Shown: positions 44,015-59,628, counted from the first letter of the stretch. The stretch is 64,000 nucleotides of DNA from Tieghemostelium lacteum (GCA_001606155.1 LODT01000009.1:1-64000); one strand, 5' to 3'. Numbers and translations are program-made. The notes: generated by a model not told the origin, from the sequence alone.

Positions 44015-45587
44015 ATGACAAGCTATGAAAGTGAAACACCAGAATTGGAAGAAGTACATTTAAATCTATCCAATAGTAATAGTAATAGTAATAATAATAA
44101 TAATAATGATTTTATAAATCAAATGGAACAGGTTTTCAAAGAAATTGATCAAGAACAAAGTGGAATGATAACTTTGGAACAATTAAGACAAGAAATGGAA
44201 TCATTAGGTGATATTGATGATAATCCAATGTTGTCTAAATTATTAAACTATTTAAAGATTGTACATAGTAAACAAAAGAGTATTAGTGGTGTTGGTCTTA
44301 CAATGTCACAAGGTCAAATGGATTCTGATATGTTTGATGAAGATGATTCTGAGATTCAAATGGATTTTCAGAGTTTTATCAATACCATGTCAAATTTTGT
44401 TGAAGGTATGGAACCTATCGAATCTAGAAAACAGAGATTGGAAAGATTAAAACTACCAAAGTTTAAAGTTCCAATTGATTTGTTGAAAAAGTATAATATC
44501 ACTCCTAGATCAAGTCCATTGTTACAACAGCAATCATCATTACCAAACTCCAATTCATCAACTCCTGGAAGATCACCAAGTAAGAATAAATTTGGTAGAC
44601 TTTTTACTGCTAAACCTGTTGTTGAATTTGATCAATTTTCAGAGTTGATACAGAAATTAAACTATGGTAAACAGATTCCAAAGAATAAGTTATTATTGTT
44701 TGTTAATGATTTACCAAAGGACAATGATGACTGTGTTGATGGAAGTACATTTTTACAGAGATATGCTGGTTTAAATCATCCATTGTCTCCAAAGATGACC
44801 TATGACAGTTCACAATCAACACCATTCCAAGGAGAGGATATGGATATACAATCATCTCCAAGTAGTTTCTCAAGTGTACAGAATAAACAAAACTCACAAA
44901 TTATTGAACAAATGGCAGAGTTGGAGAGTGAAAATCAACAATACTATCAGGAGCTTCAAAATCTAGAGAAAAACAAACAATCCATGGAAAATGTATTGAG
45001 AAAGAAAGAACAGGAAATTGAAAGACTTAAGAGAGATGCTCGTTTTGTTGATGGTATGAGAGATTCTAATAAGGATCTAACTGTACAAAATAGTAATTTG
45101 AAAAATCAAATTCAGAAATTAACCAACAATGAAGAGATGCTTAGAAATACACTGGATGAAGATAAAGATAAACTACGTAATCTAAATGAATCCAATGTTC
45201 TAAAGGAATTGGAAATTAAAAAACTGAAACTCTTACTCAAGACTCAACAGAATATCAATAATAAACTGTCAATGATGGTTACATTCAGTAATGAAGTTGC
45301 TCAACAAGGTGGTGACAATAATGTTTCTACTGGCCAAGAGTTTAAAGATAAAACTTTTACCATACGTAGAATTAAACCAACCATCGATAAGGCAAAACAA
45401 ATACTCACTAAACAAAAATCTGATTTCTTTACCAATTATAATACAATACCATCTCCAAGTAATACAACACCTGACACTAATAGTCTTGGTAATAGTCAAT
45501 CAACATCACCACTAAGTAATAGCTCAACTAATCTACAAGAATCAACTCAATCTTTAGAATCAGAATTTCAAGAATTACAACAATATC

Positions 45588-45646
<59 letters not shown>

Positions 45647-46498
45647 GAACAAGAACAGAATAATAATAATAATACAAGTAATATAAGTAATAATAGTAAT
45701 GATGATGAATTTTCACAATTAAAAGACCAATTAAATACTAGTGATATCAATTTACCACAATACAGTGAAAATATAACAGAAAATGATATTTCAGTTACAG
45801 TAACCAATAGTAATGGTGCAAATAGTGCTGGTTCAATATCAGAAAGTAACAGTAATAGTAATTTATCACAAATAATGTTATCACCAATTCACCCAAATAG
45901 ATCTATTCTATCACCAAATTATATAAGTTCATCAAGCCCATCTATAAAAATACCATTAACCAATAGTATTAGTAATAATAATTTATCATTATCATTAACT
46001 TCAGCTCCAGTTTCTACTACATCAAATACCAATATTATTTCTAGTCCAATTGCTAATATAGCATCAACACCAAATACAACCAATTCACTATCACCATTTG
46101 CACTCAGTATAAATAGTAATAATAATAATAATCCAATAATATCTAATCCAAATTATGGTAGTATAAAAAGACTTAAAAAACAAGATCTCTTGTTATTACA
46201 TTCCAATGAACTAAAAGAACACAATGAAAACACTGAATCTCTAATTAATCAGTATACCCAAGAGATGGAAGAATATCAAAGAAAATCAAATCAAGAAAAC
46301 CAAAGACTTTCTCTTTTATTACAAGAGGAAAGACAAGCCAGTAAACTATTGGAAAAACAATTATCCTATCAATTAGATAGAAATAGAGAAATGATAACTG
46401 GTAAAGAGACTTCAACAACCTATTGGAATAACTTTTTTAATTTAATTACCAACTTTTTACCTGCTAATTTACTTTGTAATGTTTCAAATACTTCGTAA
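44015..46498 (+). CDS. EF-hand / coiled-coil protein with long poly-Q tract
   Basis: An 827-residue single-exon protein. An EF-hand lies at residues ~37-60, with loop D45-x-E47-x-S49-G-x-I-T53; the twelfth position is Gln instead of the usual Glu, so calcium binding may be weak. A coiled coil spans ~290-420 (LESENQQYYQELQNLEKNKQ). Then come a 20-residue poly-Q tract (45587-45646), Asn/Ser/Thr-rich sequence, a second coiled coil (~730-790), and a hydrophobic C-terminus (NFFNLITNFLPANLL) that could be a tail anchor. I do not recognise the family. A vesicle-tether-like role is conceivable from layout only. Confidence 0.8.
45587..45646 (+). repeat. (CAA)20 tract coding poly-Q
   Basis: Twenty uninterrupted CAA codons in frame in the EF-hand/coiled-coil gene. 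The absence of CAG codons makes this run prone to length change. Confidence 0.95.
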
Positions 46499-46871
46499 AT
46501 AAAATCTATTTGTAAAAGTATTTAAAAAAACCAATATAACCCATGGGTCCTCTTTATTTATTTTAAATTAGAAATGAAACTTTGTTTTAATACCTTTCTA
46601 ATAAGAACATTACCCATTAGCCTTGATAGTTGGAAGGGAACTGATAGTAGATTAATTTTAGAATTTAATAATAATAAACTTTTTAATAAATCTCTGATTT
46701 AATGTTAACATATTCTTGAAATATATTTAATCTTCCTATGTTTCAACTTTAAAAAAAAAAAAATATTGAAAAGGTGTAGATTGATTTATACAATGACATC
46801 AATGGATAAAATCAACATTGACATTTTATAATTTATTATATATATACAACAGTCGAGAGAGAATAAATAAT
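46499..46871. other. Convergent spacer, EF-hand gene / actin
   Basis: 373 bases between convergent stops. AT-rich 3' UTR sequence with an A13 run near 46751. I see no gene or structured RNA. Confidence 0.5.
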
Positions 46872-48305
<1,434 letters not shown>

Positions 48306-51300
48306 TTATTCCATTTCAGTGAAATTTTGATGTAAAAGTTTGGATTGTTTTTTTACTTGTCTACCTTTAATGAAAATGTAGGCCACAACAGCACCAATGA
48401 GCGCCAATAGAATGACAGCACCTACAATGACACCTGCAATACCTGCTTTAGAGAGTAAAGGTTTCTTTTCTTCGCCTACTGAAAGACAGGTAGTTGCCTC
48501 TTCGTTATTATCTATAAAATATTGATCTTTTAACAAGATAAAATCAGGATCCAATTTTGCAGATTTTTCATAATATGGAACAGAAACTGTTACATAATTA
48601 ACAACCTCTTTGGTGTCATAGTCATCTTCATCGGAGTAGGTTGATCTAGTATGGAAATCGCTACCAATAGTTTTAATATCACCATCAATCTCAGCATAGG
48701 ATAAGAATCTGCTGTAGAGTACTTTATCATTGATTTTCATTGTCATACTCTCCATTTTTGGTGACAATATTCTATGTATGGATTGTGAGCAAATTCCATT
48801 GTCGGAGTGAATGGATGCTTTATATATTAGTGACAGTTGATTTTGTTTCTTTCTGTAAGGGAATTGGTCCATTGCCACTTGAAACTTTATAGACTGTTTC
48901 TTTATTGTCTGTTGAGTATCACCAAATGAAAAGTTCTTCTCCATTGGATAGTATTGTAGAGTTACACTGATATTAGTTGATATTGAGTTGTTTAATGTTG
49001 TTGTATATCTATAGGATAAAACAGAACTATCACCACTACCACTATCTATTTGGTTGGCCTGATCACTTGAATCATTATGAAATTGCCAATTTAATTCACT
49101 AAATGAATATTCAATTGAACCAGGTCTAGAATCATATGTTGAAAATTCAACTAATTTAATTAATTCAATTTGCATGCTGTAGTATTCATCATCTTCATAT
49201 GATTGGTAACCCATTGATACCATTGGTGAAGTGCTATTAAATTGTAGGTTATTCATAGGTTGTATAGTACCTAGACAAGCATCACCAGAGTACATATTCT
49301 CACATACACATTGGTTATCTATACATTGGCCTATACCAGGACCACCACATACAGGATCACCAGAACATCCCAGTGGTTTTTTTGTGTTTAAGGGAATACT
49401 ATAAACTGGATTTACACTAATTGTATTACTATACAATTTACCTCCTACCACACCATTATCGTATCCAATTTGAAATGGAAATTCTATAGGTAAGCTCTCT
49501 GAAATATTAAAAACCACTGAATTTGAACTAAGTGATTTTACAGATATTGATCCAACTCTAGTTGCATTTATCAAAAACTTGTTTTTATCAGTACCAAATC
49601 TATATCCATACAATATCAAATCACCTCCAAGAACTGTTATTTCTGAATAGGATTCAATATATGGTTGATAGTATTGTAATAATGTTGATGTATTTGTTGT
49701 AAATAAGATATCATATTGACTCACAATATCACTTGCTGACATTGCATTGAAATTCAGTGAATTATCAACTAGATTATGAACAGATACTACAATGGTATTA
49801 GGGTATCCATATCCATAGGGTAAAAATAGTGAACATGTATATTTAGCTTTAGTAATTCTAGAACTACTATCCAATTGATAGTCACCTAGTATTGAGTGAC
49901 ATTGTACATCATCTAAACCCTCACTGGATAGTGTAACCCACGGGTTATGAATAGGAGAAACACCAGATTGTGAATCTTGAACAGTTAAACTAAACTTAAT
50001 TTCTCTACCACTATGAGTAAATACATCTAATGCCAATGACGAAATATCATCTATAATTGAGAAATCAGTCAGATCAGGTGGTGTATTGTCATTGGTTGTT
50101 GTATCTTGACATTGTACATTTAGAGTAACACTATCATCAAGATGATCAAATTTCAAAAATGGATTGATAGAATATATATCCATTAAATCACTCTTGAAAC
50201 CATGTTTATCCCATAGTGTTATAGAATAGATATTGTATTGGTGTAGTAATGAACCACAATTATTAGAAATTTGGAATCTTAGTGGATAATGTGAATGGGT
50301 TGCATTTACTTCCATATCCCATTTAGTAAATTCATATTGATACAATTGAAAATCTTGACTGTCAATAATTGTAATTTTACCATTTTGGAAACCATTATAG
50401 TTCTCTTGAATATAGATATTAAAACCAATGGTTTTGTTCTCCATGTGTTCTGGAAATGATTGTAATGTTACATCGTCACTAGGATATGGTTCAATTATAG
50501 GTACCAATGGTGGGAATTGATCCATTACACCATTTGGGTTGACAATAATTAATTGTGAATCAGTACCCATTAAATGATATAATAGTGCTGATTCATGTAT
50601 AAATGGTTGTAAATACAACAGGTAATCAATAGCAGAGGCATCATTGAGATTAGATGGTAGTGTAAAGTCAATTGTAAACATTTGGTAATTTTCATTCCAT
50701 TTACCAGTAAATAGATTACCCTCTACAGACTCTTGAATCCATGATTCAAATGTATTTAGAGGTTTAATACCATTACGATATATTGGTATAAACATTGGCA
50801 CTATTTCATCCAATTGTGCATTGGTATTATTAAATAGTGTCAAATTGAAATAGATTCTATTGTGATTGACATTATCATTACTTAAGGTCATTGGATTATT
50901 TTCAAAGTGAAATTTACTAAATTCAAAATCACCATCAATTGCATTGGGCACAGTTGGAAGATAGATAATCTCATTACTACTTGATAGAAAAGCTTCCATT
51001 GGATCATTGTATTCATTAAAATTATTGAATGCATCCCATAACTGTATTGTAAGATAACCCTGATCTAGACAAATAAAATTTGGTAGAAACTTCTCAAAGA
51101 CACCATCTTTGAGATTACCACGAACCAAATCAGCAACTGATATTCTAAATGACTTTTGACCACAAATTTGAATGAATCTAATATCATTATCAGAGACAGT
51201 CTCTACAGATACTCTAAAATGTGTATTATTAAATCTCGTAGATATTGCTCTACTCAATTGTAGTTTATAGTCACTAGAAGGGATTGTAGATGTACTAACC

Positions 51301-52692
51301 TCCTTTTGTTTATCCAGATATATTATATTTACAGGTACTGTAGTTGTAAATGAAAGTAGTACTTTAAAATCTTGTTGTTTCTTTCCAATTACATTTAAAT
51401 TGGAATCTACCATTTTAATTATTTTAGAGTTATTTGTTATTGTTGATTTTAATTGAAATTCCAGTGACATTCCAAACTGATACTGAGTGTGTTCTATATA
51501 GCATGTATATAAACCATAAACAGTTGCCATCAGTTGACACTGAATTTCATTACTATTTGGAATGACACTATATAATGTCTCTTGAAATGTCAATGATGTT
51601 GCAAGTGTCTCTTGCGAAATCACAGAAGTACCATCCCAAACCAATAATTTTCCATCAATTATTTGGTTACTTAGAAATGCTGCAAATATATAATGTGTAA
51701 TCAATTCATTATTTTCATTTCTACTTGTATAGATTGGCCATGTAAATCTCTGATTTGGTATATTCCAAATACCTAAATTAATGGCATTTAAAGTTGTAAC
51801 TATACCACTCCATGCCAATGGACTCTGATGAATGTCATAGGACATATATACCCTACTGTACCTATTTGATGGGTATGGGAATTCTGATGTAATTTCTATA
51901 TTTCCAGAATCCAATAACTTTTCAAAAACCATATCCGAACTAACAGTCCAATTATAGGATGTTTGATTATTAAATATAACATAGATATCAATTGACTGAT
52001 CAAGTGACCATAAACCTTCTTTAATAGGGTCACATTGTAAAAGAAAACTATTTCTATTCGATTGAACTTTTTTGACTATACAATCACCAAAGAAATCACC
52101 AGTAGCAGTATATGCATCCATTGGTATATTCATTAGTGTAGAATCAATATTATTGAATTCTATCATTGTACTATAGGCTCCCCATAAACCATAGGAATTA
52201 TATATAGTGTTATTATAGTTATTTCCACTAGTGATATTCAATGTAGTTGGTATAGGAATACACTTGTACATTAGTAATTCAAAGTTTAAAGTTACATTTA
52301 AACTATCTTTAACAACGATTAAATATCCAGTATATTCAAGTAGCACATTACTATGTTCTACCTTATCAATCGATAATCTAACTAGACTATTTGTGAGATA
52401 TTTCTGATAATCAAATCTAACATCTTCTGTTGTTATATTTAATTGTACTTCTAGTAGATCTTCAATAGTACTATCTAATATTATAAAATAACCTTTATTG
52501 CACTGATTATTTACATCCGAATATTGTTGATTAATTTTTGATTCGGTTATACTGACAATGTTGATATTACCTATACAATAAATTTAATTATTAGAATAAT
52601 ATAATAAAAATAATTAAAAATAATATACACATACAATGAATTTCAATTATAATTAATAATAATAGTAATAATATGCATTTTATTGAAATCAT
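48306..52692 (-). CDS. ComC-like EGF/IPT-domain transmembrane protein
   Basis: Two exons: 52692-52635 and 52570-48306 (GTATGT..TATAG), giving 1440 residues. Exon 1 encodes a signal peptide (IKCILLLLLLIIIEIH). A very long extracellular part with many N-glycosylation sequons follows, then an IPT/TIG-like segment (ITVLGGDLILYGYRFGTD), an EGF-like module (CSGDPVCGGPGIGQCIDNQC, then VCENMYSGDAC), a conserved membrane-proximal region, one transmembrane helix (~1395-1420, IVGAVILLALIGAVVAYIF) and a short basic cytoplasmic tail. This layout matches the dictyostelid ComC family of cell-surface proteins, related to the Tgr recognition proteins. An adhesion or signalling role is inferred. Confidence 0.85.
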
Positions 52693-53171
52693 GATTTTAC
52701 AGTATATGAGAAAAGACAAAATTTGCAAATAATAATAATTAAAAAATAAATAAAAAAATCTTACTTTAATTTGGGAAGATCGATCGTTTTTATAGAGGTT
52801 TTTTTATTGTGATTTTTGCGGATGTGGTAAGATAATTATTTGAAATAATCTATTTAATTAAATCTTTTTTTAGAACAAATATACATCATTACTATTATAT
52901 GATAAAAACTTTAAACAATGAAAAATAAAAGAAAACAAAAAGAACAATATTCCTGAGTTCTGAGGTTGTGGATACAGTCCAATACACAAAAACCAAAGTA
53001 AATAACCTTCAAATTACAATATTTGTCGATCATGCTGTTCTAAGCCTTGAGATCTCTGTGAACTACTTTTCTGTAGTGTACATAGCAACATTAATAAAAC
53101 CTATAATCGAATCTGTAAATAAATTATAAAATTGTTCAAATACCAATTCTGTATAAAATCACCATAATTTA
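52693..53171. other. Spacer between ComC-like gene and VPS51
   Basis: 479 bases holding the ComC-like promoter and VPS51 3' end (both minus strand). The part from ~52950 to ~53110 is less AT-rich (cctgagttctgaggttgtgg, aagccttgagatctctgtg) than usual for spacers here. No RNA gene could be folded or recognised by eye. Confidence 0.45.
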
Positions 53172-53579
53172 TTATTGTTGTTGTTGAGATTGTTCAAGTT
53201 TCTTTGAGACTTCTAATTCTTTTGATTTTTTCATTGCTTGATCACAAATCTTTTTTACAGCCGACATGTCAATGGTGGCTTGATCTACACATCTCTCATT
53301 GATGGTTGTAGAACAAATATCTAATAGACTTTCGATACCAAATTGTTGAAGATATTGTTGACCTAGTAGATCTTGAAGTGATATTTTCAAAAAGTGGTTA
53401 TCAATAACAATCTGGTGTAGACCATTGGTACCAAAAGTTTTGGTTCTCAATGATTCAATATAAGTTTTCAATGATAATTTTACAACACTGGTGAGAATAG
53501 ATTTCCAATTGAATTCAATTAGACTGTTATTATAGATATCCAGTTTCTTGTCAAATAGAGTATTTGTATCTTTGTTTGC

Positions 53580-53611
<32 letters not shown>

Positions 53612-55997
53612 GCTGTTGCTGTTGTTGTTGTTGTTGATCTTTTGATTTTTGATTTACACTACTGTTACTTGAAGAATGTGTTCTGGAATGACTTTTAATC
53701 TGGTCAACAGCACCTCTAGATAGAGTTGGTGTTGTAGTACTACTATTCTGACCGCTAACTAATGTCTGTTGTAATTGTGATTGTTGTTGGCCTACCTGTG
53801 AAGATGGATTAAATATAATTTGAATTTCTTGTTGAATCTGAACAAGTTCTGAAAGATAGAGTTCAATAACAGAACGCACATCTTTAGGCTCCTTGAACTT
53901 CAACCAATTGTTTTCCAAACCACGACGAAGAAGCTTTTCAACTTTTAGACTTGATAGTTTAGTATAGGTACCCAAGATCTTTTGTGATGTTTCTCTTAGT
54001 CTTTTAGAGAGATCCGGTTGATTAAATGCCTGGAAACTTTGTAAATCATATTGTTGAATTTGAGTTGGTGTCATGGACTGTTTTACAACCAAAAGGAAAT
54101 CATTTAGCATTTGAACAACTTGTGGAATACCTTTACTCTCAAGTAACAGACACACAGTACATAAGAGTAACAGGAATCTACTACCATAGTCTTCTTTGTT
54201 TTGTGTCATGCTTATAATATCCAAATACTCCAAGAAATGAATATTACCCAAAAACAAAAAGAATTGTTGAAGTTTTACTTGAATTTTTGTAAAAATGGTA
54301 CCATAGTGTGGTGTAAGGAATTGTGTGGTGGTACTAATAAAGAATGGTTTCAAATTATTAAATAACTCTGTGATATCACCTACTATTAATGATAGAGTCT
54401 GTTCAGAGAGCTCCATTAGATAGTTGTCTTTCAATGCCTCATTTCCTTTTTCTAAAAGCTTCTTGTTCATATCGTCAATCTGAGATTTCATAGTTTTTGA
54501 AAGGTTTTCAAAGTAGTAACTAATCTGGTCATTTACAGTCGAGTTGATAATGTCATTAATAGAGGTAGAGAGTTCCACTGCATTGGCATTAATCTTTAGA
54601 ACATCAGAATAGATAATCTCCAAAGCCTGTATCTTCTCTTTAGGATTCTTAAATGAACTTAATTTAGTCTTAACTATCGATAGATACTTATTAAAAAGAT
54701 CTTTACTAAAGTCGTCTAGTTGTTGTACTGATTTCTTCTTTTCCTGTGTACTGCTACTTCCATCCATTCTATTTATAAACAAGCTCTTAAAAGAGCTAGA
54801 TGTGAATATATGTTCAGAGAGAAAGGATTTATTCAACTCTGAAACAAATTCAATGATATCAGGTATCTGTTGACGACTGTTAAATTGGTTCAGTATCTGT
54901 GTCATAAATGATCTTCTACCATCTAGATACTTTGATCTAACTTTCTCCACAGATTCCAAGAGTTCCATTAGAATTTCAGAACACTCTATAATACCATTCT
55001 TGTCAGTGTCTGGTGAAACTAATCTCTCGTAGAGCTTTTGTTTCATACTTGACATTATAGAATCACATTCCAGTTGGATATTGTGAAATGATGGAATGTG
55101 ACTGTACTGTTTCAAAATACCAGAATTACTATTATAATATTTCACAGCCTGGCTATACAATTGCATATCCAAACAGTTCTTTAGAGATGAGGGCAATGCA
55201 GTGAGATACTGTAACTTTTGTAAGAGTTTTTGTAAACCTGATAACTGATCAATTTTCTCTCTTCTCTGACTTAGAGTACTATTAATCTTATCAGAACATG
55301 TAGTAATGATATCCATATTCTTACTGAGTCTTTCCATACCCTCTTCCATATTCTCTACATTTGTCTTCATCTTTTTTATGATATCTGTAGCATTTATAAA
55401 TTTAGTGTAGTTTTCATAAACTAGAGTTTTCATATCACCATCCAATGTACGAATCTCTGAAACCATTTCATTATCCTTACTAATCAGTTGTGGTAATGTA
55501 GATGTCTTTACAATCTGTTCAAAATACTGTTGTAGATTGAAACTAGGTCCATCAATATTCATTGGATCATTGACAACCTGTGATTCACCTTCACCTATAC
55601 TAGCACCATAATAAGTCTTCAATAGTGATCTAACTCTTTTATCACCACCTCCTGTGGCTATAGATGGTTTACCAGTAGCTGAAGATAGGTTACTAGTACT
55701 CTGTGCTCGATTCAATGAGGTACCACTAGTTGGTCTAAAACTAGGACTATTCTCTGGTGAGTCACTAGACCCTGAATCTGATTCATCTTGATGTCTCAAC
55801 ATTTGTTTTGTCTGATACTTCTCCCAAAACTTTTTCAGAGCCTCTCTAGAAGCAGCATGATCAAATTCACCTTGCCCTGCCAAGAATTTTTCAAATGATC
55901 CTATATCTGCAACATTATTCTCTTTACAAAATTCACTTGTGCCTAAGTTCCACTTATGGTAATAAAATGTAATGAGCTTTTGATCATTAAGTGACAT
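53172..55997 (-). CDS. vps51: VPS51, GARP/EARP tethering complex subunit
   Basis: A 941-residue single-exon protein. The VPS51 core is clear: RSLLKTYYGAS, then FNLQQYFEQIVKTSTLPQLI and the conserved DGDMKTLVYENYTKFINATD followed by IIKKMKTNVENME (~155-225). A long helical-rod region follows (LKNCLDMQLYSQAVKYYNSN). VPS51 acts in the GARP complex (retrograde endosome-to-Golgi tethering) and EARP (recycling). The ~110-residue N-terminal extension (YYHKWNLGTSEFCKENN) and a 19-residue poly-Q (53580-53636) are extra compared with animal VPS51. The C-terminus has conserved-looking LRRGLENNWLKFKEPKDVRS. Confidence 0.92.
53580..53636 (-). repeat. CAA/CAG tract coding 19 glutamines in VPS51
   Basis: Nineteen consecutive Gln codons with two CAG interruptions, in frame in the vps51 gene. 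Confidence 0.93.
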
Positions 55998-56289
55998 GAT
56001 CTACAGGATTGTATAAACTTCAATTTGAAAAAGTTCTTCAAATTTAAAAAAATATTAAAAAAAAAAATTTTTTTGAAGATAAATTAACAAAGAAATTTTT
56101 CAAAGTTATTTAAATTACTATGATTTATAGAACAATATAGTCATACTGTTTTCAGTATAGGTATCAAGATTCCCAAAACATCCTATTGATATTTTAATAC
56201 AATTTTTCAAATGATTAAATATTTAGAATAGCCTGAATTTATTTGGTAAATTTATCTCTCTTTTTAAATATGCTTAACTTTGATTATAA

Positions 56290-59200
56290 TCAACTCAATA
56301 ATTTTTTATTTTTTGATTTTAAAAAGTTAATAAGGTTTTTGTGGAATAGGTAAAGATTATTTTTATAATCATCTGAACAATCAGTTTCTACATCTAAATA
56401 TAAATGTTCAATATTTTCAAATTCTTTATAATGGTCTAGTAGTGGTTGAATATTAACCTTTTCAAAGAAAAGATTTCTGAGATGTAAAGTAGTGAAATAT
56501 TTGAATAGTCTATAATCTAATTTACATTCACCAATTTTATCTCTATGGAATACATTATAAAACTGAGCATTAACTTTGTACCTGAACATTGGGTTTTCCT
56601 TTTTATGAGCTTCTATTCTTTCCAATAACTCCAATATATATTTCTGATGTTCTTGACAATCACATAGAGTGAATTCAAATCTTAAATGCATTAGTGATTT
56701 TTCATTGTTTTTAAATACTCTATCTAAAATAGTGGATACTGATATTTCTTGAAATGCAGTGTAGATGTTAAGGTCTAACCATTGAAGATTTTTACAATTA
56801 TCCAGTAATTGTAGTAATGATGATTCAAAGAACTTGCTTGTAAAATTAGTTTTGTTGTATTCAAAGTTTGAGTTTATAATCAATTTGGTGAGTTGTAATT
56901 CTTTATCAAATCTATAGAATATAGGAGCATCAATCTCTAATGATGGTTGTCTATATACAAATGATTCTACTTTATCATAAGGAAGATACTGTAATTGTGA
57001 ATATTTAAATGAAAGTTTCCAACCATTAGATAATAAACACCATTTTCCATCTATATGTATAAGATTTTTGATTGAATAGTATCTGGGTATCTTCAATACC
57101 AATTTGAGAGATTCCTTAAAAAATGATTTTGAAACCATTGCCAATGAAATCAATTTGGAATTGGGTGTAGCACCATCTAGATAAAATATCCTAAGAATAT
57201 TCTGAATGATACTGTCTTGCACATAAGGTGGTTTAGGTCCATTAATATCCGTGGATTTAAGATCCACCAGAAAAGATAGTGAAATGATATCATGTTCAAC
57301 TATAAGATCTACAATTTTCTTTTTATTAGTATCACTACTAATATTGAATAAATCTATAATCTTTGATCTTGGTAGATTAGACTGCTCAAAGAAATCTTCT
57401 TTTAAAGATTTAAAGAACTCCAAAGACAGCATTAGAGTTTCTGGATCCGACATAAGTGTATCATGACTTAAAATACTCTTAATAATGATAGTATTATAAC
57501 TCTGTTTACTATTCAAAACCATAGATACAGGAGTTCTTTTATCTTGAGTTAGTTCAATGTGGAGTCTAACTAATTTAAACAACTGTATTTTTGAGTTTTT
57601 AAAAAAACTAACAATAACATCACTATAGTATTCAATAGACATTGTCAATATAAAACCAGCCATAAATCTAGCCAGTACCATTGTATTGGCAGTACTACTA
57701 ATTGGCCACCAATGCAACAGTCTCTGTATTGGTCTTTCAATGTCTATAAAACTCTTTAGATCATCCATTAACTGTACAAAAAGTAAAAAGTTGGGATGCA
57801 CATCTTGGTTTTTTGTAATGAAATAGTCTAGATACCTTTCAACTAACCCAAATACACTATATCTATAGAAAGTGTCAAGATCAATCATTCTCTTCACCAA
57901 ATCAGTCATATGTAATCCATTTGACACAGTCCTATTTCTCCATATAGGTGATAGTAAACCATCACATAGATATTCAACTTCCATTGAACTACTAATGATT
58001 GGCAGTACATTTCTCTCAATGAAATGGTATGGTGCTATAGTTCCAACTTTTTTAAAAAGTTCACTGTAGTTAGTTTCAGGTGCCAGTTGTTTTAATTTAG
58101 TGTACAAACTTGGGAATAATCGGTATTCGTGATCTAACTTTTCAATGAATTGAGTTAGTTGATTTATACTACTCGCTAATTGAATTTTAGTGATAGTATT
58201 AAGATAACTATATGATAATATTTTTTCTAGTTTAGGATGTGCCATTACATCCTCTTTGTTATATAGTATCAGAAGACAAACTAAGTCTATATTTATATCT
58301 TTTGAATCCACCAACTCTTTAATATAGACTGGTATTACTTTTCTTGAATTTGGATTCGATTGGAATAACCTTTTACGAAGTCTATCAGAAATTTGATGTT
58401 TTTCTAATGTAAATTCATCTAGTAGCATGTCAGCTAACTTATCAGGAAAATCACCAAAATATTTGATAATCCTATTCAATAGTTTCGTTAATTGATTTAT
58501 AGGACTAGCATATTTATTGAATTTGCATTGATTAACCAACTCCCGATAAACCACTTGTAGATTATTTTTCAAAATTTTAGATTTCAACCCCATTGAATAT
58601 ATTGAACCTATAGATATATACAAATTCAAAGGGTCTTTATAGAGTTTAGAGTTCTCTAAAAAGTGTTTGAGTGACAATTCATCTATATAGGTATCACCAA
58701 ACTGTTTTTTTAATTCGTGTACATAGATAGAACCTCCACGTGCAAACCCATGTTTTAGTTCATTCAAGTATATGCTAGGTAATAAAGATATATAAGTTTC
58801 CTTTAGAGACAATATCTCTTCTCTACTCAACAGTTTCAGTGACCATATACACAATAGAAACAAAAGATCATTCTTATTATTAAATGTATATCCATCTCTA
58901 AATTTAAATGCATCCAAATAAACCATTCTTGCCAAAATCTTTACATTTTCTATACTAGGTTTCATAGGTCTGTTAGATTCAATCCAAAATTCCAAACTTT
59001 TAATATCACTAACACAATCTATACCCAGAGTAAACCCACATCCCAAAATTTTGAAAGAACTGTGATGAAATTGGCTCAATACTATTTTAGAAGTTATAGG
59101 GTTATTCATCTCTAGTGTTTCTATCGCCTTTTTTAAGTGCAATATACATTAGAACATACAAATTTGGAAATTTCATTATATATATATATGTAAGCTTACA

Positions 59201-59628
59201 TTATAGAAATTTTTTAATGTAATTGAATCTCTATTGAAATAGTCATGTACCAAAGTAACAACTCCCAAATTAATTCCAGTAGTATTATTGCAATCGTAGA
59301 GTCTAGATGTGAATCCATTCATATAGAAGTATGGTAATTTAAATTTTAATTGATCTAACATTTTCAATATACCATCAAATAAAACTTGATATTTGTTGTC
59401 ATTTCTTAAAGTAGAAATACTTTCTTTTTGTAAAAAGCTATTAACTAATGATAATATCTTTGTTGATGAAAATAGATAATCTTTATAGCTTTCCCATATG
59501 TTCCTAAAAAATTCTTTAGAAATGTACATTTCTGGTCTCCTCTTATTGAAAATAGAATTTATAGTATTATCAAAACTCTTATAAAATTCATTTATGTCTG
59601 TATATTTGGTTATATTTTTATTTGCCAT
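56290..59628 (-). CDS. Giant F-box-like protein with helical-repeat N-terminal region
   Basis: Two exons: 59628-59200 and 59127-56290 (GTAAGC..AAAAAG), giving 1088 residues. The join reads KNFYN|AIETLEMNNP and keeps phase. The N-terminal ~700 residues are helical and repetitive in character without a named domain. From ~740 on, the pattern ILRIFYLDG..SLAMVSKSFFKESLKLVL, then leucine-rich-like segments (LTKLIINSNF, LQWLDLNIY, FTTLHLRNLF), resembles the F-box/LRR-like proteins elsewhere in this window. It may be a family member with a large N-terminal extension. Function unknown. Confidence 0.75.

Noticed and set aside
43835-44059. Minus-strand frame upstream of the EF-hand gene
   Set aside because: Phe/Tyr/Val-rich low-complexity translation of promoter DNA overlapping the EF-hand start codon.
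45528-45807. Minus-strand frames with poly-Val or poly-Cys
   Set aside because: They are the antisense reading of the (CAA)n tract in the EF-hand gene.
52880-53110. Possible box C/D snoRNA (two CTGA motifs and an ATGATAA) in the spacer near VPS51
   Set aside because: Box C is poor, spacing is loose, and no terminal stem could be paired by eye; likely VPS51 3' UTR.
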